From contig VGAU01000003.1 in assembly GCA_016870675.1 (NCBI GenBank), forward strand, positions 1-20,042: DNA of 20,042 nucleotides. Reading direction: 5' to 3'. The position numbers and the translations under genes were made by a program. The notes under the pieces were generated by a model that was not told the origin of the DNA, did not search any database, and was given only the letters and a program-made list of their open reading frames with translations. Positions 1 to 7,084 of this stretch are shown here, in pieces; the stretch's first letter is position 1, and the number at the start of each line of letters is the position of its first letter. Origin of the DNA: Actinomycetota bacterium (lineage in GTDB: Bacteria; Actinomycetota; Humimicrobiia; Humimicrobiales; Humimicrobiaceae).

Positions 1-290
1 TTTCCTGTTATTTTATTCCTCATTTCATCTCCTACCATTCAATATTCTATCTGAAAATATATATTTAATATTTATTTAAAATATTTACAGTTAAAAATTT
101 GCAAATTGAATATTATTTAACTAGTTTTTTTTAAATTTCAAGCATAATTTTTAATAATTAATTTTAAAATGTAAAAAATACTAATATAATAAATCGTATA
201 AATAATATTGTGTTATTATATCATAGAAAATTTACAAGATTGTGGTAAAAAAAATATTTTGTTATTAATAACAGGAAAGGAAGAATAATA
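1..290 (+). promoter_or_regulatory. AT-rich region upstream of enolase
   Basis: I see no gene here. A possible promoter is TTTACA at 231-236 with TATTTT at 255-260, an 18-base spacer; it is a weak match. A perfect 12-base palindrome, GTTATTAATAAC, lies at 261-272, directly before the ribosome binding site AGGAAAGGAAG at 273-283. The palindrome could be an operator or a chance product of AT-rich DNA. The left edge of the window may hold the end of a neighbouring gene that cannot be judged. Confidence 0.35.
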
Positions 291-1583
291 ATGAGTGATT
301 TGACAGAAATTACAGGAATTTTTGCAAGAGAAATTCTGGATTCAAGGGGAAATCCAACTATAGAAGTTGAAACGGTACTGGATTGCGGAGTAATTGGAAG
401 GGCTGCAGTACCTTCCGGAGCTTCTACCGGAGCATTTGAAGCAGTTGAGCTGAGAGATGGAGATAAGAAAAGGTATATGGGCAGGGGTGTTCAGAAAGCA
501 GTAGAAAATGTAAACTCCTTTATCGCTCCGGAGTTGGAAGGTATGGATGCCACCTATCAGCGGGAAATAGATGGGGCTATGCTTGATCTGGATGGTACAG
601 AAAATAAGTCTAAACTAGGGGCCAATGCAATACTGGGTGTTTCTCTGTCTGTGGCAAAAGCTACCGCTATAGCACTTGACCTGCCTCTTTACAAATACCT
701 GGGGGGAGTAAATGCACATATTCTTCCTTCGCCAATGATGAATATTCTAAACGGCGGCAAGCATGCGGACAATAGTGTTGACCTGCAGGAATTTATGATC
801 ATGCCGCTGGGTGCATCTACTTTCAGTGATGCTTTAAGGATGGGGGTAGAAACATTTCATAGTCTAAAAGCTGTACTAAGTAAAGACGGGCTTAATACTT
901 CAGTAGGCGATGAAGGCGGCTTTGCCCCTGACCTTAAAACTAATGAAGATGCAATAAAGTATATAATCAAAGCTATTGAAAAAGCCGGATTTAAGCCGGG
1001 GAAAGATATCTATATAGCACTTGATCCTGCAGCTACCGAGTTTTATAAGGATAGAAAATATAATCTTAAAGGTGAAGGTAAAGTCTTGACCTCAACAGAG
1101 ATGGTTAATTATTATAAAAATCTTGTGGATAAGTACCCCATAATTTCAATAGAAGATGGAATGGCTGAAGAAGACTGGGATGGATGGAAGGAGCTAACCG
1201 ATAAGATTGGCAGTAAAGTTCAGGTGGTAGGAGATGATCTTTTTGTCACCAATACTGCAAGGCTTAAAAAAGGAATTGAGCTTGGAGTAACAAATTCTAT
1301 TTTGATTAAAGTGAATCAGATAGGAACCTTATCCGAAACCCTTGATACAATTGAGATGGCTAAAACAGCAGGGTATACAGCTGTTGTATCCCACCGGTCA
1401 GGAGAGACTGAGGATACTACCATTTCTGATATAGTAGTTGGAGTGAATGCCGGCCAGATTAAAACAGGAGCTCCATCAAGGACAGACAGGGTTTGCAAAT
1501 ACAATCAACTGCTGCGGATTGAAGAAGACCTTGGAAGTGAAGCAAAATATTTAGGAATGGCTGCTTTCTATAATCTAAAATAA
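291..1583 (+). CDS. eno: enolase (phosphopyruvate hydratase)
   Basis: Cytoplasmic glycolytic enzyme that interconverts 2-phosphoglycerate and phosphoenolpyruvate using magnesium. The protein is 430 residues, the usual bacterial length. The N-terminal part carries the ARxILDSRGNPT stretch and the PSGASTG loop. The barrel domain carries GDEGGFAP, the metal ligand motifs SIEDGMAEEDW and GDDLFVTN, the catalytic-lysine region ILIKVNQIGTLSET, and SHRSGETED near the C terminus. All family hallmarks are intact. The ATG start is set by a strong ribosome binding site (AGGAAAGGAAG at 273-283). It stands alone on the plus strand and is followed by a weak hairpin. Codon and base composition look typical of the host. 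Confidence 0.99.
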   Translation: MSDLTEITGIFAREILDSRGNPTIEVETVLDCGVIGRAAVPSGASTGAFEAVELRDGDKKRYMGRGVQKAVENVNSFIAPELEGMDATYQREIDGAMLDLDGTENKSKLGANAILGVSLSVAKATAIALDLPLYKYLGGVNAHILPSPMMNILNGGKHADNSVDLQEFMIMPLGASTFSDALRMGVETFHSLKAVLSKDGLNTSVGDEGGFAPDLKTNEDAIKYIIKAIEKAGFKPGKDIYIALDPAATEFYKDRKYNLKGEGKVLTSTEMVNYYKNLVDKYPIISIEDGMAEEDWDGWKELTDKIGSKVQVVGDDLFVTNTARLKKGIELGVTNSILIKVNQIGTLSETLDTIEMAKTAGYTAVVSHRSGETEDTTISDIVVGVNAGQIKTGAPSRTDRVCKYNQLLRIEEDLGSEAKYLGMAAFYNLK

Positions 1584-1623
1584 ACAAAGAAAAACTTACG
1601 CTTTAAATTCATCTTCTGAATTT

Positions 1624-1642
1624 ATCTTCTAGAAAGATTTTT
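1624..1642 (+). terminator. weak candidate terminator after enolase
   Basis: A 5-bp stem ATCTT/AAGAT with a 5-base loop is followed by TTTTT at 1638-1642. Just upstream, AAATTC and GAATTT (about 1606-1622) form another short stem. Both are AT-rich and weak, so this is only a plausible end for the eno transcript. Confidence 0.3.
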
Positions 1643-1701
1643 AAGGCAAGTTACATATATAGAATTCTGGAGGATAGAGTTCATAGTATTACCTGAATTA
1701 A

Positions 1702-1756
1702 AAGTATTACAATATATAAAATAATACTTGTAAATCAGTATTACTTGTATTATAGT
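1702..1756 (+). promoter_or_regulatory. candidate promoter and repeated operator of the first TA pair
   Basis: TTGTAA at 1728-1733 and TATAGT at 1751-1756 are 17 bases apart, a good sigma70-type promoter. Overlapping it are alternating half-sites of AGTATTA: forward at 1703-1709, inverted at 1722-1728 (TAATACT), forward at 1737-1743, plus a partial GTATTA at 1747-1752. Toxin-antitoxin operons are commonly repressed by their own antitoxin binding such repeats, so I infer autoregulation. Confidence 0.45.
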
Positions 1757-1790
1757 ATGGAATATTAATAAAATAAGCGGAGTCGATATA

Positions 1791-2033
1791 ATGCCAAGGA
1801 TTACCACAAAAGGGCAGATAACCATACCAAAAGAAATAAGAGATAAATTTAATATAAAGCCTCATGATATTGGTGAATTTATGGTAAAAGAAGGAAAAAT
1901 TATTTTTACTGTAAAGAAGGGAACTATACTGGATGCCCATATTGAAAAAGTAGATAAAAAAATTGATTTTAAAAAGCTCAGAGAGCGAATGGAAAAAGAT
2001 ATTGCTGAAGAGATTGTAAGGAAGATGAAATGA
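1791..2033 (+). CDS. AbrB/MazE-type antitoxin
   Basis: An 80-residue protein with a SpoVT/AbrB swapped-hairpin DNA-binding domain at residues 3-45. The ITTKGQITIPKEIRDKF pattern is diagnostic for the family. The C-terminal half is charged and would be the part that wraps and neutralises the toxin. The ribosome binding site GGAG at 1779-1782 supports this ATG. Its stop overlaps the start of the PIN-domain gene in an ATGA arrangement at 2030-2033, so the two are translationally coupled. It probably represses its own promoter through the AGTATTA repeats upstream. Confidence 0.88.
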   Translation: MPRITTKGQITIPKEIRDKFNIKPHDIGEFMVKEGKIIFTVKKGTILDAHIEKVDKKIDFKKLRERMEKDIAEEIVRKMK

Positions 2034-2431
2034 TTTTCTTAGATACTAATATTTTTTTAAGGTATTTTTTAAAAGAAAATGGATTCGTATTTGGGAAGTT
2101 AGAAAAATTATTTTCTGAAATAATTTTAGGCAATATAATTGGTGTAGCAAATGCAATGATTATTGCTGAAGTTGTTTGGGTATTAAGTAGATCTTATAAA
2201 TGGAGTAAAGAAAAAATCTGCGATAATATAGAATTCATTTTAATCACACCTAATATAAGGTTTAAAGATAAAGCAATTTTAGTAAATGCTGTCAATGTTT
2301 ATAGAGGAGAAAATATCGGTTTTATTGATGCATATAATTATTCATACATGCAGTATTATGGTGTTAATAAAATTTACTCCTTTGATAGAGATTTTGACAG
2401 ACTAAAGGATATAAAAAGACTGAAACCTTAA
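2030..2431 (+). CDS. PIN-domain ribonuclease toxin (VapC-like)
   Basis: A 133-residue single PIN domain, predicted to be a metal-dependent RNase acting on tRNA or mRNA when freed from its antitoxin. The acidic active-site residues are visible: Asp5 in MIFLDTN, Glu47 in IIAEVVW, Asp100 in GFIDAY and Asp119/Asp121 in SFDRDFD. Length and order fit the family, so the toxin looks intact. It is coupled to the AbrB-type gene just upstream by a 4-base overlap. The RNA target cannot be told from sequence. Confidence 0.88.
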   Translation: MIFLDTNIFLRYFLKENGFVFGKLEKLFSEIILGNIIGVANAMIIAEVVWVLSRSYKWSKEKICDNIEFILITPNIRFKDKAILVNAVNVYRGENIGFIDAYNYSYMQYYGVNKIYSFDRDFDRLKDIKRLKP

Positions 2432-2446
2432 AAAATAGTTATCACT

Positions 2447-2469
2447 AAGAATAGCCTGGTGTTATTCTT
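2447..2469. terminator. candidate bidirectional terminator between convergent genes
   Basis: AAGAATA (2447-2453) and TATTCTT (2463-2469) form a 7-bp stem with a 9-base loop, followed on the plus strand by T-rich sequence. An overlapping alternative stem pairs CCTGGTG (2455-2461) with CACCAGG (2495-2501). The site lies between the plus-strand PIN gene and the minus-strand glycosyltransferase, where a shared terminator is expected. Confidence 0.45.
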
Positions 2470-2526
2470 TCTTTAGTTTCTAGTCAGGTTCAAGCACCAG
2501 GTCCAGGCATCACTGTTGTAAAGAGA

Positions 2527-3690
2527 TTATTTAAAGTCAATATCACATTTTCTATCTTTCCAACACGCTCCTACTCCGAATTTGGTCTGAAGAACAGAAT
2601 TAATACAAATTAATATTATATACACCATTGAAAGAGGGTGAAGGAGTGTATCAAGGATTCTGTTTTTAAGCCTAATGGCTAATATAATTCTCATAGTTAA
2701 AACAATGAAAATTTGTATAATAGCCAGTTTTAATATCATCCCGGTCCAATCAAAAATAAAAACTCCCAGGGGAAGCAGAATAAACGGAAATAAAAATAAC
2801 GCTGAAACCAATAAAATAACTATTGATATATTAAAGAGATTAAAATCAAAAGCAGCAAACATAAACTTAGAAAATCCTCTTATCAATTTACTAAAACTTC
2901 TATACATTCTACAATATATATTTTTACTTCCATCAAATATCATAAAGTTATATCCATATCTTTTTACCTGTTTTGAGATATGTATATCTTCTAAAATTTT
3001 AGTTTTTATGGATTCGTGTCCTCCGATTTTTTCATAAACCTCTCTTCTAAATAACATAAATTGACCATTTGCAGTACTAAATAAGGGGTTTTTTGATTTT
3101 TTTATAAGAAATAAAGGTAACAGAATAAGAATCCCAAAATGAACCCAGGTAACCACCATTCTCTCATGAAAAGAAACCATTATCTGTTTTGGAATTGCAG
3201 AGAGAGCACCCAAATTATTGCCAGTAAGGCATCCAATTGTGCTGGAGATTGAATTTTTAAAATGCAATGTATCTGCATCTGTAAAAACAAAATATTTTCC
3301 CTTTGCATATTTTGATAACTGGTAGCAGGCATAACTTTTTCCAATCCATCCACTTTCTAGCGGCTTGCCGGTAATAAGCTTTACTCTGTTGTCTTTTTTT
3401 GCAAAATCTTCAACAATTATCGAAGTGTCATCATTAGAATTATCATCTAATACCAATATTTCTATATTAGGATAATCCTGTTTTGAAAGAGATAGAAGAC
3501 ACCTTTTAATATTTTCAGCTTCATTTCTGGCAGGAACCAGTATTGATACCAGAGGAGGAGATTCTATTAAAGATTCTGGAAGTAAATAATTAGCTGTATT
3601 TTTAAATAAAATATTGTTAACAATAAAATTAAATAAGAATATTGCCAGAACTGATGTAACAAAATACTGATATAATAAAAATAGATGCAT
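2527..3690 (-). CDS. membrane-anchored family 2 glycosyltransferase
   Basis: A 387-residue inner-membrane protein predicted to transfer a sugar from a nucleotide donor to a lipid or polyprenoid acceptor. It has an N-terminal transmembrane segment (about residues 5-29), a GT-A catalytic domain, and about three hydrophobic segments near the C terminus. The domain shows SILVPARNEAENI from residue 49, VLDDNS at 80-85, the metal-binding TDADT at 137-141, then ILEDIHIS and an RMYRS element around residues 230-260. This arrangement resembles carotenoid or hopanoid-linked glycosyltransferases (CrtQ/HpnB type), but the acceptor is unknown. I see no clear ribosome binding site before the ATG. It is convergent with the first toxin gene and divergent from cobT. 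Confidence 0.85.
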   Translation of the reverse strand: MHLFLLYQYFVTSVLAIFLFNFIVNNILFKNTANYLLPESLIESPPLVSILVPARNEAENIKRCLLSLSKQDYPNIEILVLDDNSNDDTSIIVEDFAKKDNRVKLITGKPLESGWIGKSYACYQLSKYAKGKYFVFTDADTLHFKNSISSTIGCLTGNNLGALSAIPKQIMVSFHERMVVTWVHFGILILLPLFLIKKSKNPLFSTANGQFMLFRREVYEKIGGHESIKTKILEDIHISKQVKRYGYNFMIFDGSKNIYCRMYRSFSKLIRGFSKFMFAAFDFNLFNISIVILLVSALFLFPFILLPLGVFIFDWTGMILKLAIIQIFIVLTMRIILAIRLKNRILDTLLHPLSMVYIILICINSVLQTKFGVGACWKDRKCDIDFK

Positions 3691-3810
3691 AGTAATAAAA
3701 TAAAATTATAAGGAATTTAAAATACAATCCTAATGTATAAATAAAAAAATTACAAGTGATAAAAAGAATTTTTTTTACAATTTAACTTTAAATCTACCTG
3801 GAAAATCACT

Positions 3811-3839
3811 TTGACATTGTATTTCTAATTATATATATT
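3811..3839 (+). promoter_or_regulatory. candidate promoter of cobT
   Basis: A consensus TTGACA at 3811-3816 and TATATT at 3834-3839 are separated by 17 bases. Transcription would begin near 3846, giving a leader of roughly 158 bases before the cobT start at 4004. The remaining upstream part (3691-3810) is AT-rich and shows no gene. Confidence 0.6.
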
Positions 3840-3907
3840 TAAACTCAATGTTAATTAGCGCTGATTTGAAAAATAATTAATAAATCACTTTTCTTTGTGG
3901 AAGAAGA

Positions 3908-3973
3908 AAGGATTAGACAGGCTGTGTATAATCCTTAATACATTAAGAAGCTGAAATGTGTTAGGGATTTTTT
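3908..3973 (+). promoter_or_regulatory. terminator/antiterminator leader of cobT
   Basis: The terminator arm 3930-3944 pairs with 3955-3969 over 15 positions, two of them G-U, with a 10-base loop and a T run at 3968-3973. An alternative stem pairs AAGGATTA (3908-3915) with TAATCCTT (3929-3936), using the first seven bases of the terminator arm. The two folds exclude each other, the layout of a transcription attenuator. The conserved cobalamin-riboswitch blocks (GCCACTG, AGCCAGGA) are absent, so the signal is unknown. It lies about 30 bases before the cobT start, and the gene immediately upstream runs the other way. Confidence 0.55.
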
Positions 3974-4003
3974 ATTATTTATTATTAAAAAGAAAAGGAA
4001 AAA

Positions 4004-5062
4004 ATGGATAGATTGCAGGAAACAATAGCAAAAATAAAAAAGCCGGATTTGGGTTTAATGAAACAGGTACAGGCAAGGCTTGACAGTCTCACCAAACCCC
4101 GGGGCAGCCTGGGAAAGCTTGAAGAGCTGGCAAAACAAATTGTAAGTATTACCGCTAATCTAAGCCCCAGGATAGAAAGGAAAGCCATAATTGTAATGAC
4201 AGCTGACCATGGTGTTGTTGAAGAAGGTATAAGTGCTTACCCAAGAGAGGTCACTCCTCAAATGGTTTATAATTTTCTTAATGGCGGTGCGGCAATTAAT
4301 GTTCTGGCAAGACATATTGGAGCGGAGGTGTTGGTAGTTGATGTTGGAGTTGCTGCTGACTTTCAGGAGCATCAGTCGCTGATGTTAGAAAAGATTGACT
4401 ATGGTACGAAAAATATGGTAAAGGGCCCTGCAATGACGGTTGAGCAGGCTGTAAAATCATTGGAAGTAGGTATTGAGGCTGCTGAGGAGATGATAAAAAA
4501 GGGTTACGATATTATAGCAACCGGGGATATGGGAATTGGAAATACTACTGCCAGCAGTGCCATAGCAGCAGTAATTTGCAGAACCGATGTAGAATATGTT
4601 ACAGGCTACGGGACAGGTATTGATGACAGGTGCCTTGGAAATAAAATTAATGTTATAAAAAAGGCTATTTCGGTAAATAAACCCGACGCAGTGGATGGTA
4701 TTGATGTACTATCAAAAGTTGGAGGATTTGAGATAGGGGGAATTGCCGGAATCATTTTAGGATGTGCTTCCGGAAGGACTCCGGTGGTAATTGACGGCTT
4801 TATATCCGGAGCCGGGGCACTAATTGCAGCTGCTATTTCACCTGATTCAACGAATTATATGATCGCATCACATTGTTCGGCGGAAAAGGGCCATAAGATT
4901 GTTCTTGATAAGCTTGGCCTTAAACCGTTGTTTTATTTTGATATGCGTCTGGGTGAAGGAACCGGGGCAGCAATAGGAATAAATATTGCTGAAGCCTCGG
5001 TAAAAATATTAAGTGAAATGGCTACATTTGACCAGGCAGGGGTATCGGAAAAAAAGGAGTAG
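4004..5062 (+). CDS. cobT: nicotinate-nucleotide-dimethylbenzimidazole phosphoribosyltransferase
   Basis: Cytoplasmic enzyme that moves phosphoribose from nicotinate mononucleotide to the lower-ligand base (such as 5,6-dimethylbenzimidazole), giving the alpha-riboside phosphate used by CobS. It has 352 residues, the usual length. Family motifs include TKPRGSLGKLEELA near residue 32, MTADHGV, GDMGIGNTT and LGEGTGAA. Glu318 in the last motif matches the catalytic glutamate known from Salmonella CobT (Glu317). A purine-rich ribosome binding site (AAAGAAAAGG) precedes the ATG. The epimerase gene follows after 4 bases. It is separated from the other B12 genes by about 8.5 kb of accessory DNA. Confidence 0.97.
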   Translation: MDRLQETIAKIKKPDLGLMKQVQARLDSLTKPRGSLGKLEELAKQIVSITANLSPRIERKAIIVMTADHGVVEEGISAYPREVTPQMVYNFLNGGAAINVLARHIGAEVLVVDVGVAADFQEHQSLMLEKIDYGTKNMVKGPAMTVEQAVKSLEVGIEAAEEMIKKGYDIIATGDMGIGNTTASSAIAAVICRTDVEYVTGYGTGIDDRCLGNKINVIKKAISVNKPDAVDGIDVLSKVGGFEIGGIAGIILGCASGRTPVVIDGFISGAGALIAAAISPDSTNYMIASHCSAEKGHKIVLDKLGLKPLFYFDMRLGEGTGAAIGINIAEASVKILSEMATFDQAGVSEKKE

Positions 5063-5066
5063 TTTT

Positions 5067-6047
5067 ATGGAAGTTGTAACTGGTGCAACAGGTTGTATAG
5101 GAAATGTTCTTGTCAGGGAATTACTCCGGAAAGACAAAGAGGTTAGAGTTTTAATACGCTCAACTTCTGATATTTCTTCACTTGAAGGTCTGGAGATAGA
5201 AAAGGCTGTTGGGGATATCCATAATACAGATTCCCTTATAAAAGCTTTCAGGGGAGCAGATACTGTATATCATCTGGCTGCCATGATTTCAATTATGCCG
5301 GGCGATCGGGCATTGATACGTAATGTTAATCTTGAGGGAACCAGAAATGTTATAGATGCTTGCTTAAAATGTGGTGTAAAGCGATTAGTGTATACCAGTA
5401 GTATACATGCATTAAAAGAGCCGCCTATGGGAACAGTTATTGATGAAAGTATGCCATTTGAGCCAAACAATAATAGGGGAGAATACGATAGATCAAAGGC
5501 TCTTGCCAGTTTAGAGGTGGTAAAAGCTGCTCAAAATGGCCTGGATTCGGTAATAGTTTGCCCTACCGGGGTTTTAGGTCCTTATGATTTCAGGATATCA
5601 GCAATGACTCAGACATTTATTGACTTTGCCAGAAGTAAGATGAAAATGACTATAAATGGAGCTTATGATTTTGTAGATGTCCGGGATGTAGCTGTGGGAC
5701 ATATTTTAGCAGCTGAAAAGGGAAAGACCGGTGAGAAATATATATTATCCGGGCAAAGAGTTACTATGGATGAAATGATGTCAATGCTGAATGAAATTAG
5801 TGGAATACAGCCGCCAAAGTATAAAGTTCCTATCTGGCTGGCAAAAACTGCTGGCATTTTTACCCCTGTCTATTATAAATTAGCAAATAAAACTCCACGA
5901 TTTACTAGTTATTCTATAAATACCCTGCGGAGCAATTCGTATATAAGTAGTGAGAAAGCAAGCCGGGAATTGGGATATAAGACCAGGCCTGTTAAAGAAT
6001 CAATTGAAGATACTTTTAAGTGGTTTAAGGAAAATAAAATATTGTAA
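5067..6047 (+). CDS. NAD(P)-dependent epimerase/reductase (extended SDR)
   Basis: A 326-residue extended short-chain dehydrogenase/reductase. The nucleotide-binding motif TGATGCIG sits at residues 5-12, an acidic dinucleotide-binding environment and YHLAAMIS follow, a TSS catalytic-serine stretch lies near residue 112, and the catalytic YxxxK is Tyr140/Lys144 (YDRSK). It may act on a nucleotide sugar or as a dihydroflavonol-reductase-like ketoreductase; the substrate is not evident. The ATG at 5067 is preferred over an in-frame ATG at 5013 because AAAAAGGAG at 5051-5059 is well placed and the Rossmann strand begins right after it. It is co-transcribed with cobT, though no B12 role is established. 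A 42-bp piece (5574-5615) recurs at 6829-6870. Confidence 0.9.
   Translation: MEVVTGATGCIGNVLVRELLRKDKEVRVLIRSTSDISSLEGLEIEKAVGDIHNTDSLIKAFRGADTVYHLAAMISIMPGDRALIRNVNLEGTRNVIDACLKCGVKRLVYTSSIHALKEPPMGTVIDESMPFEPNNNRGEYDRSKALASLEVVKAAQNGLDSVIVCPTGVLGPYDFRISAMTQTFIDFARSKMKMTINGAYDFVDVRDVAVGHILAAEKGKTGEKYILSGQRVTMDEMMSMLNEISGIQPPKYKVPIWLAKTAGIFTPVYYKLANKTPRFTSYSINTLRSNSYISSEKASRELGYKTRPVKESIEDTFKWFKENKIL
5574..5615 (+). repeat. source copy of a 42-bp exact duplication
   Basis: This stretch inside the epimerase gene is repeated base for base at 6829-6870, downstream of the second VapBC pair. Identity stops sharply at both ends. Confidence 0.9.
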
Positions 6048-6160
6048 TAGGTTTTTAAGATAATAAAAATTGATTTAATTTACTTTGTCATGTTAATAAA
6101 TCTTGATATAATAGATTTCTGCATATTAAGATGTTAGAACAGAAAAATAAAGAAGATTCC

Positions 6161-6189
6161 TTGATTTACACATTATAATGTGTTATATT
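6161..6189 (+). promoter_or_regulatory. promoter with palindromic operator of the second VapBC pair
   Basis: TTGATT (6161-6166) and TATATT (6184-6189) are 17 bases apart. A perfect 16-base palindrome, ACACATTATAATGTGT at 6168-6183, fills that spacer almost exactly. Protein bound there would block polymerase. A further TGTGT half-site lies at 6190-6195 just after the -10 element. This is the expected layout for autorepression by VapB or VapBC. Confidence 0.65.
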
Positions 6190-6209
6190 TTGTGTACAAG
6201 GAGGACGTC

Positions 6210-6407
6210 ATGGCAACAAATCTTGCAATAGATGATAAATTAATTTTACAGGCATTAAAAATTGGCCATCATAAGACAAAAAAAGAAGCAGTCACAACTG
6301 CCCTGAGGGAGTATATTACCCACAAGAAACAGGAAGAGATCACCAGTCTGTTCGGCAAGGTCGAGTTCGATGAGAAATATGATTATAAAAAAGCCAGAAA
6401 AAGATGA
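6210..6407 (+). CDS. vapB: VapB-family antitoxin
   Basis: A 65-residue protein resembling the VapB_antitoxin family (ribbon-helix-helix DNA binding): an N-terminal beta strand (ATNLAIDDKL), then two helices including KTKKEAVTTALREYI, then a charged toxin-binding tail ending DEKYDYKKARKR. I use the ATG at 6210, not the in-frame one at 6180, because AAGGAGG lies at 6198-6204 and the earlier ATG falls inside the operator palindrome. Its TGA overlaps the toxin ATG in an ATGA arrangement (6404-6407). It should bind the palindrome in its own promoter. Confidence 0.88.
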   Translation: MATNLAIDDKLILQALKIGHHKTKKEAVTTALREYITHKKQEEITSLFGKVEFDEKYDYKKARKR

Positions 6408-6799
6408 AAGTACTGGTAGATACCTGTGTTTGGTCACACGCACTCAGACATAAAAATCCAGATAAAAATATTATTAAAAAACTTTCAGATCTTATCAATG
6501 ACGGTAGAGCTGTACTTATAGGCCCGATCAAACAAGAATTGCTTTCAGGTGTGCACCCCTCTGCTCAGTTTGAAAAATTAAAAGACATCCTCTCTTCTTT
6601 TGAAGAAATCCAACTGAAAAACATACATTTTGAAAAGGCCGCTGAATTCTGCAATGTTTGCCGCTCAAAAGGCGTACAGGGGTCAACCATAGATTTTCTC
6701 ATCTGCTCTGTCGCACATTCAGAAAATATGATAATCTTTACAATAGATAAAGATTTTGAAAATTACGCAAAATATTTGCCAATAAAATTAATTGAATAA
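6404..6799 (+). CDS. vapC: VapC-family PIN-domain ribonuclease toxin
   Basis: A 131-residue PIN domain. Active-site acids are visible: Asp6 in VLVDTCVW, Glu45 in IKQELLSG, Asp97 in STIDFLI and Asp115/Asp117 in TIDKDF. The DTCVW start and the IDFLIC motif are typical of VapC proteins, which are metal-dependent RNases, many cutting tRNA. It is coupled to vapB by a 4-base overlap and appears intact. It belongs to a different antitoxin class from the pair at 1791-2431, so the two modules should not cross-neutralise readily (inference). Confidence 0.9.
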   Translation: MKVLVDTCVWSHALRHKNPDKNIIKKLSDLINDGRAVLIGPIKQELLSGVHPSAQFEKLKDILSSFEEIQLKNIHFEKAAEFCNVCRSKGVQGSTIDFLICSVAHSENMIIFTIDKDFENYAKYLPIKLIE

Positions 6800-6828
6800 A
6801 AGTTCTAACAAACTGCTGAGCTCAGGCG

Positions 6829-6870
6829 TTAGGTCCTTATGATTTCAGGATATCAGCAATGACTCAGACA
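6829..6870 (+). repeat. second copy of the 42-bp epimerase fragment
   Basis: Exact copy of 5574-5615. Here it is in non-coding DNA 30 bases after the vapC stop, next to a small CTGAGCTCAG palindrome (6816-6825). It marks a past duplication or recombination at the left edge of the accessory block. Confidence 0.9.
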
Positions 6871-6887
6871 ATATGTTGAGTGTATTA

Positions 6888-6907
6888 ATATGGGGAGCTC
6901 CCCATAT
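6888..6907. repeat. 20-bp perfect palindrome
   Basis: ATATGGGGAGCTCCCCATAT is perfectly self-complementary with a GC-rich core. No T run follows, so it is not a standard terminator. It could be an operator for the cassette downstream, a recombination-related site, or an RNA hairpin. The rest of 6800-7084 holds only a modest promoter candidate (TTGTTC 7033-7038, TAAACT 7056-7061). Confidence 0.6.
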
Positions 6908-7084
6908 AGGACATATCAGGGGATTCACTTCATATATCTTATTTATAAGCCTTGCCCAGGATTTATTGCAGCCCTTTGTATGCTGTTTTTTAAATTCTTA
7001 TGGTTAAATTTCAAGATCAAACTCTTTTGTACTTGTTCCATCTTTTGATTTGTATTAAACTATCAGGAAGGGAAAGGAGAAATC

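Noticed and set aside
2675..3037. Plus-strand open frame of 120 codons opposite the glycosyltransferase.
   Set aside because: It lies wholly antisense to a gene with clear glycosyltransferase motifs and its translation shows no domain.
3848..3880. Ten-codon open frame in the cobT leader as a leader peptide.
   Set aside because: There is no ribosome binding site and no run of a regulatory amino acid; the length is expected by chance.
3846..4003. A second cobalamin riboswitch or a T-box ahead of cobT.
   Set aside because: None of the conserved aptamer blocks of either class is present.
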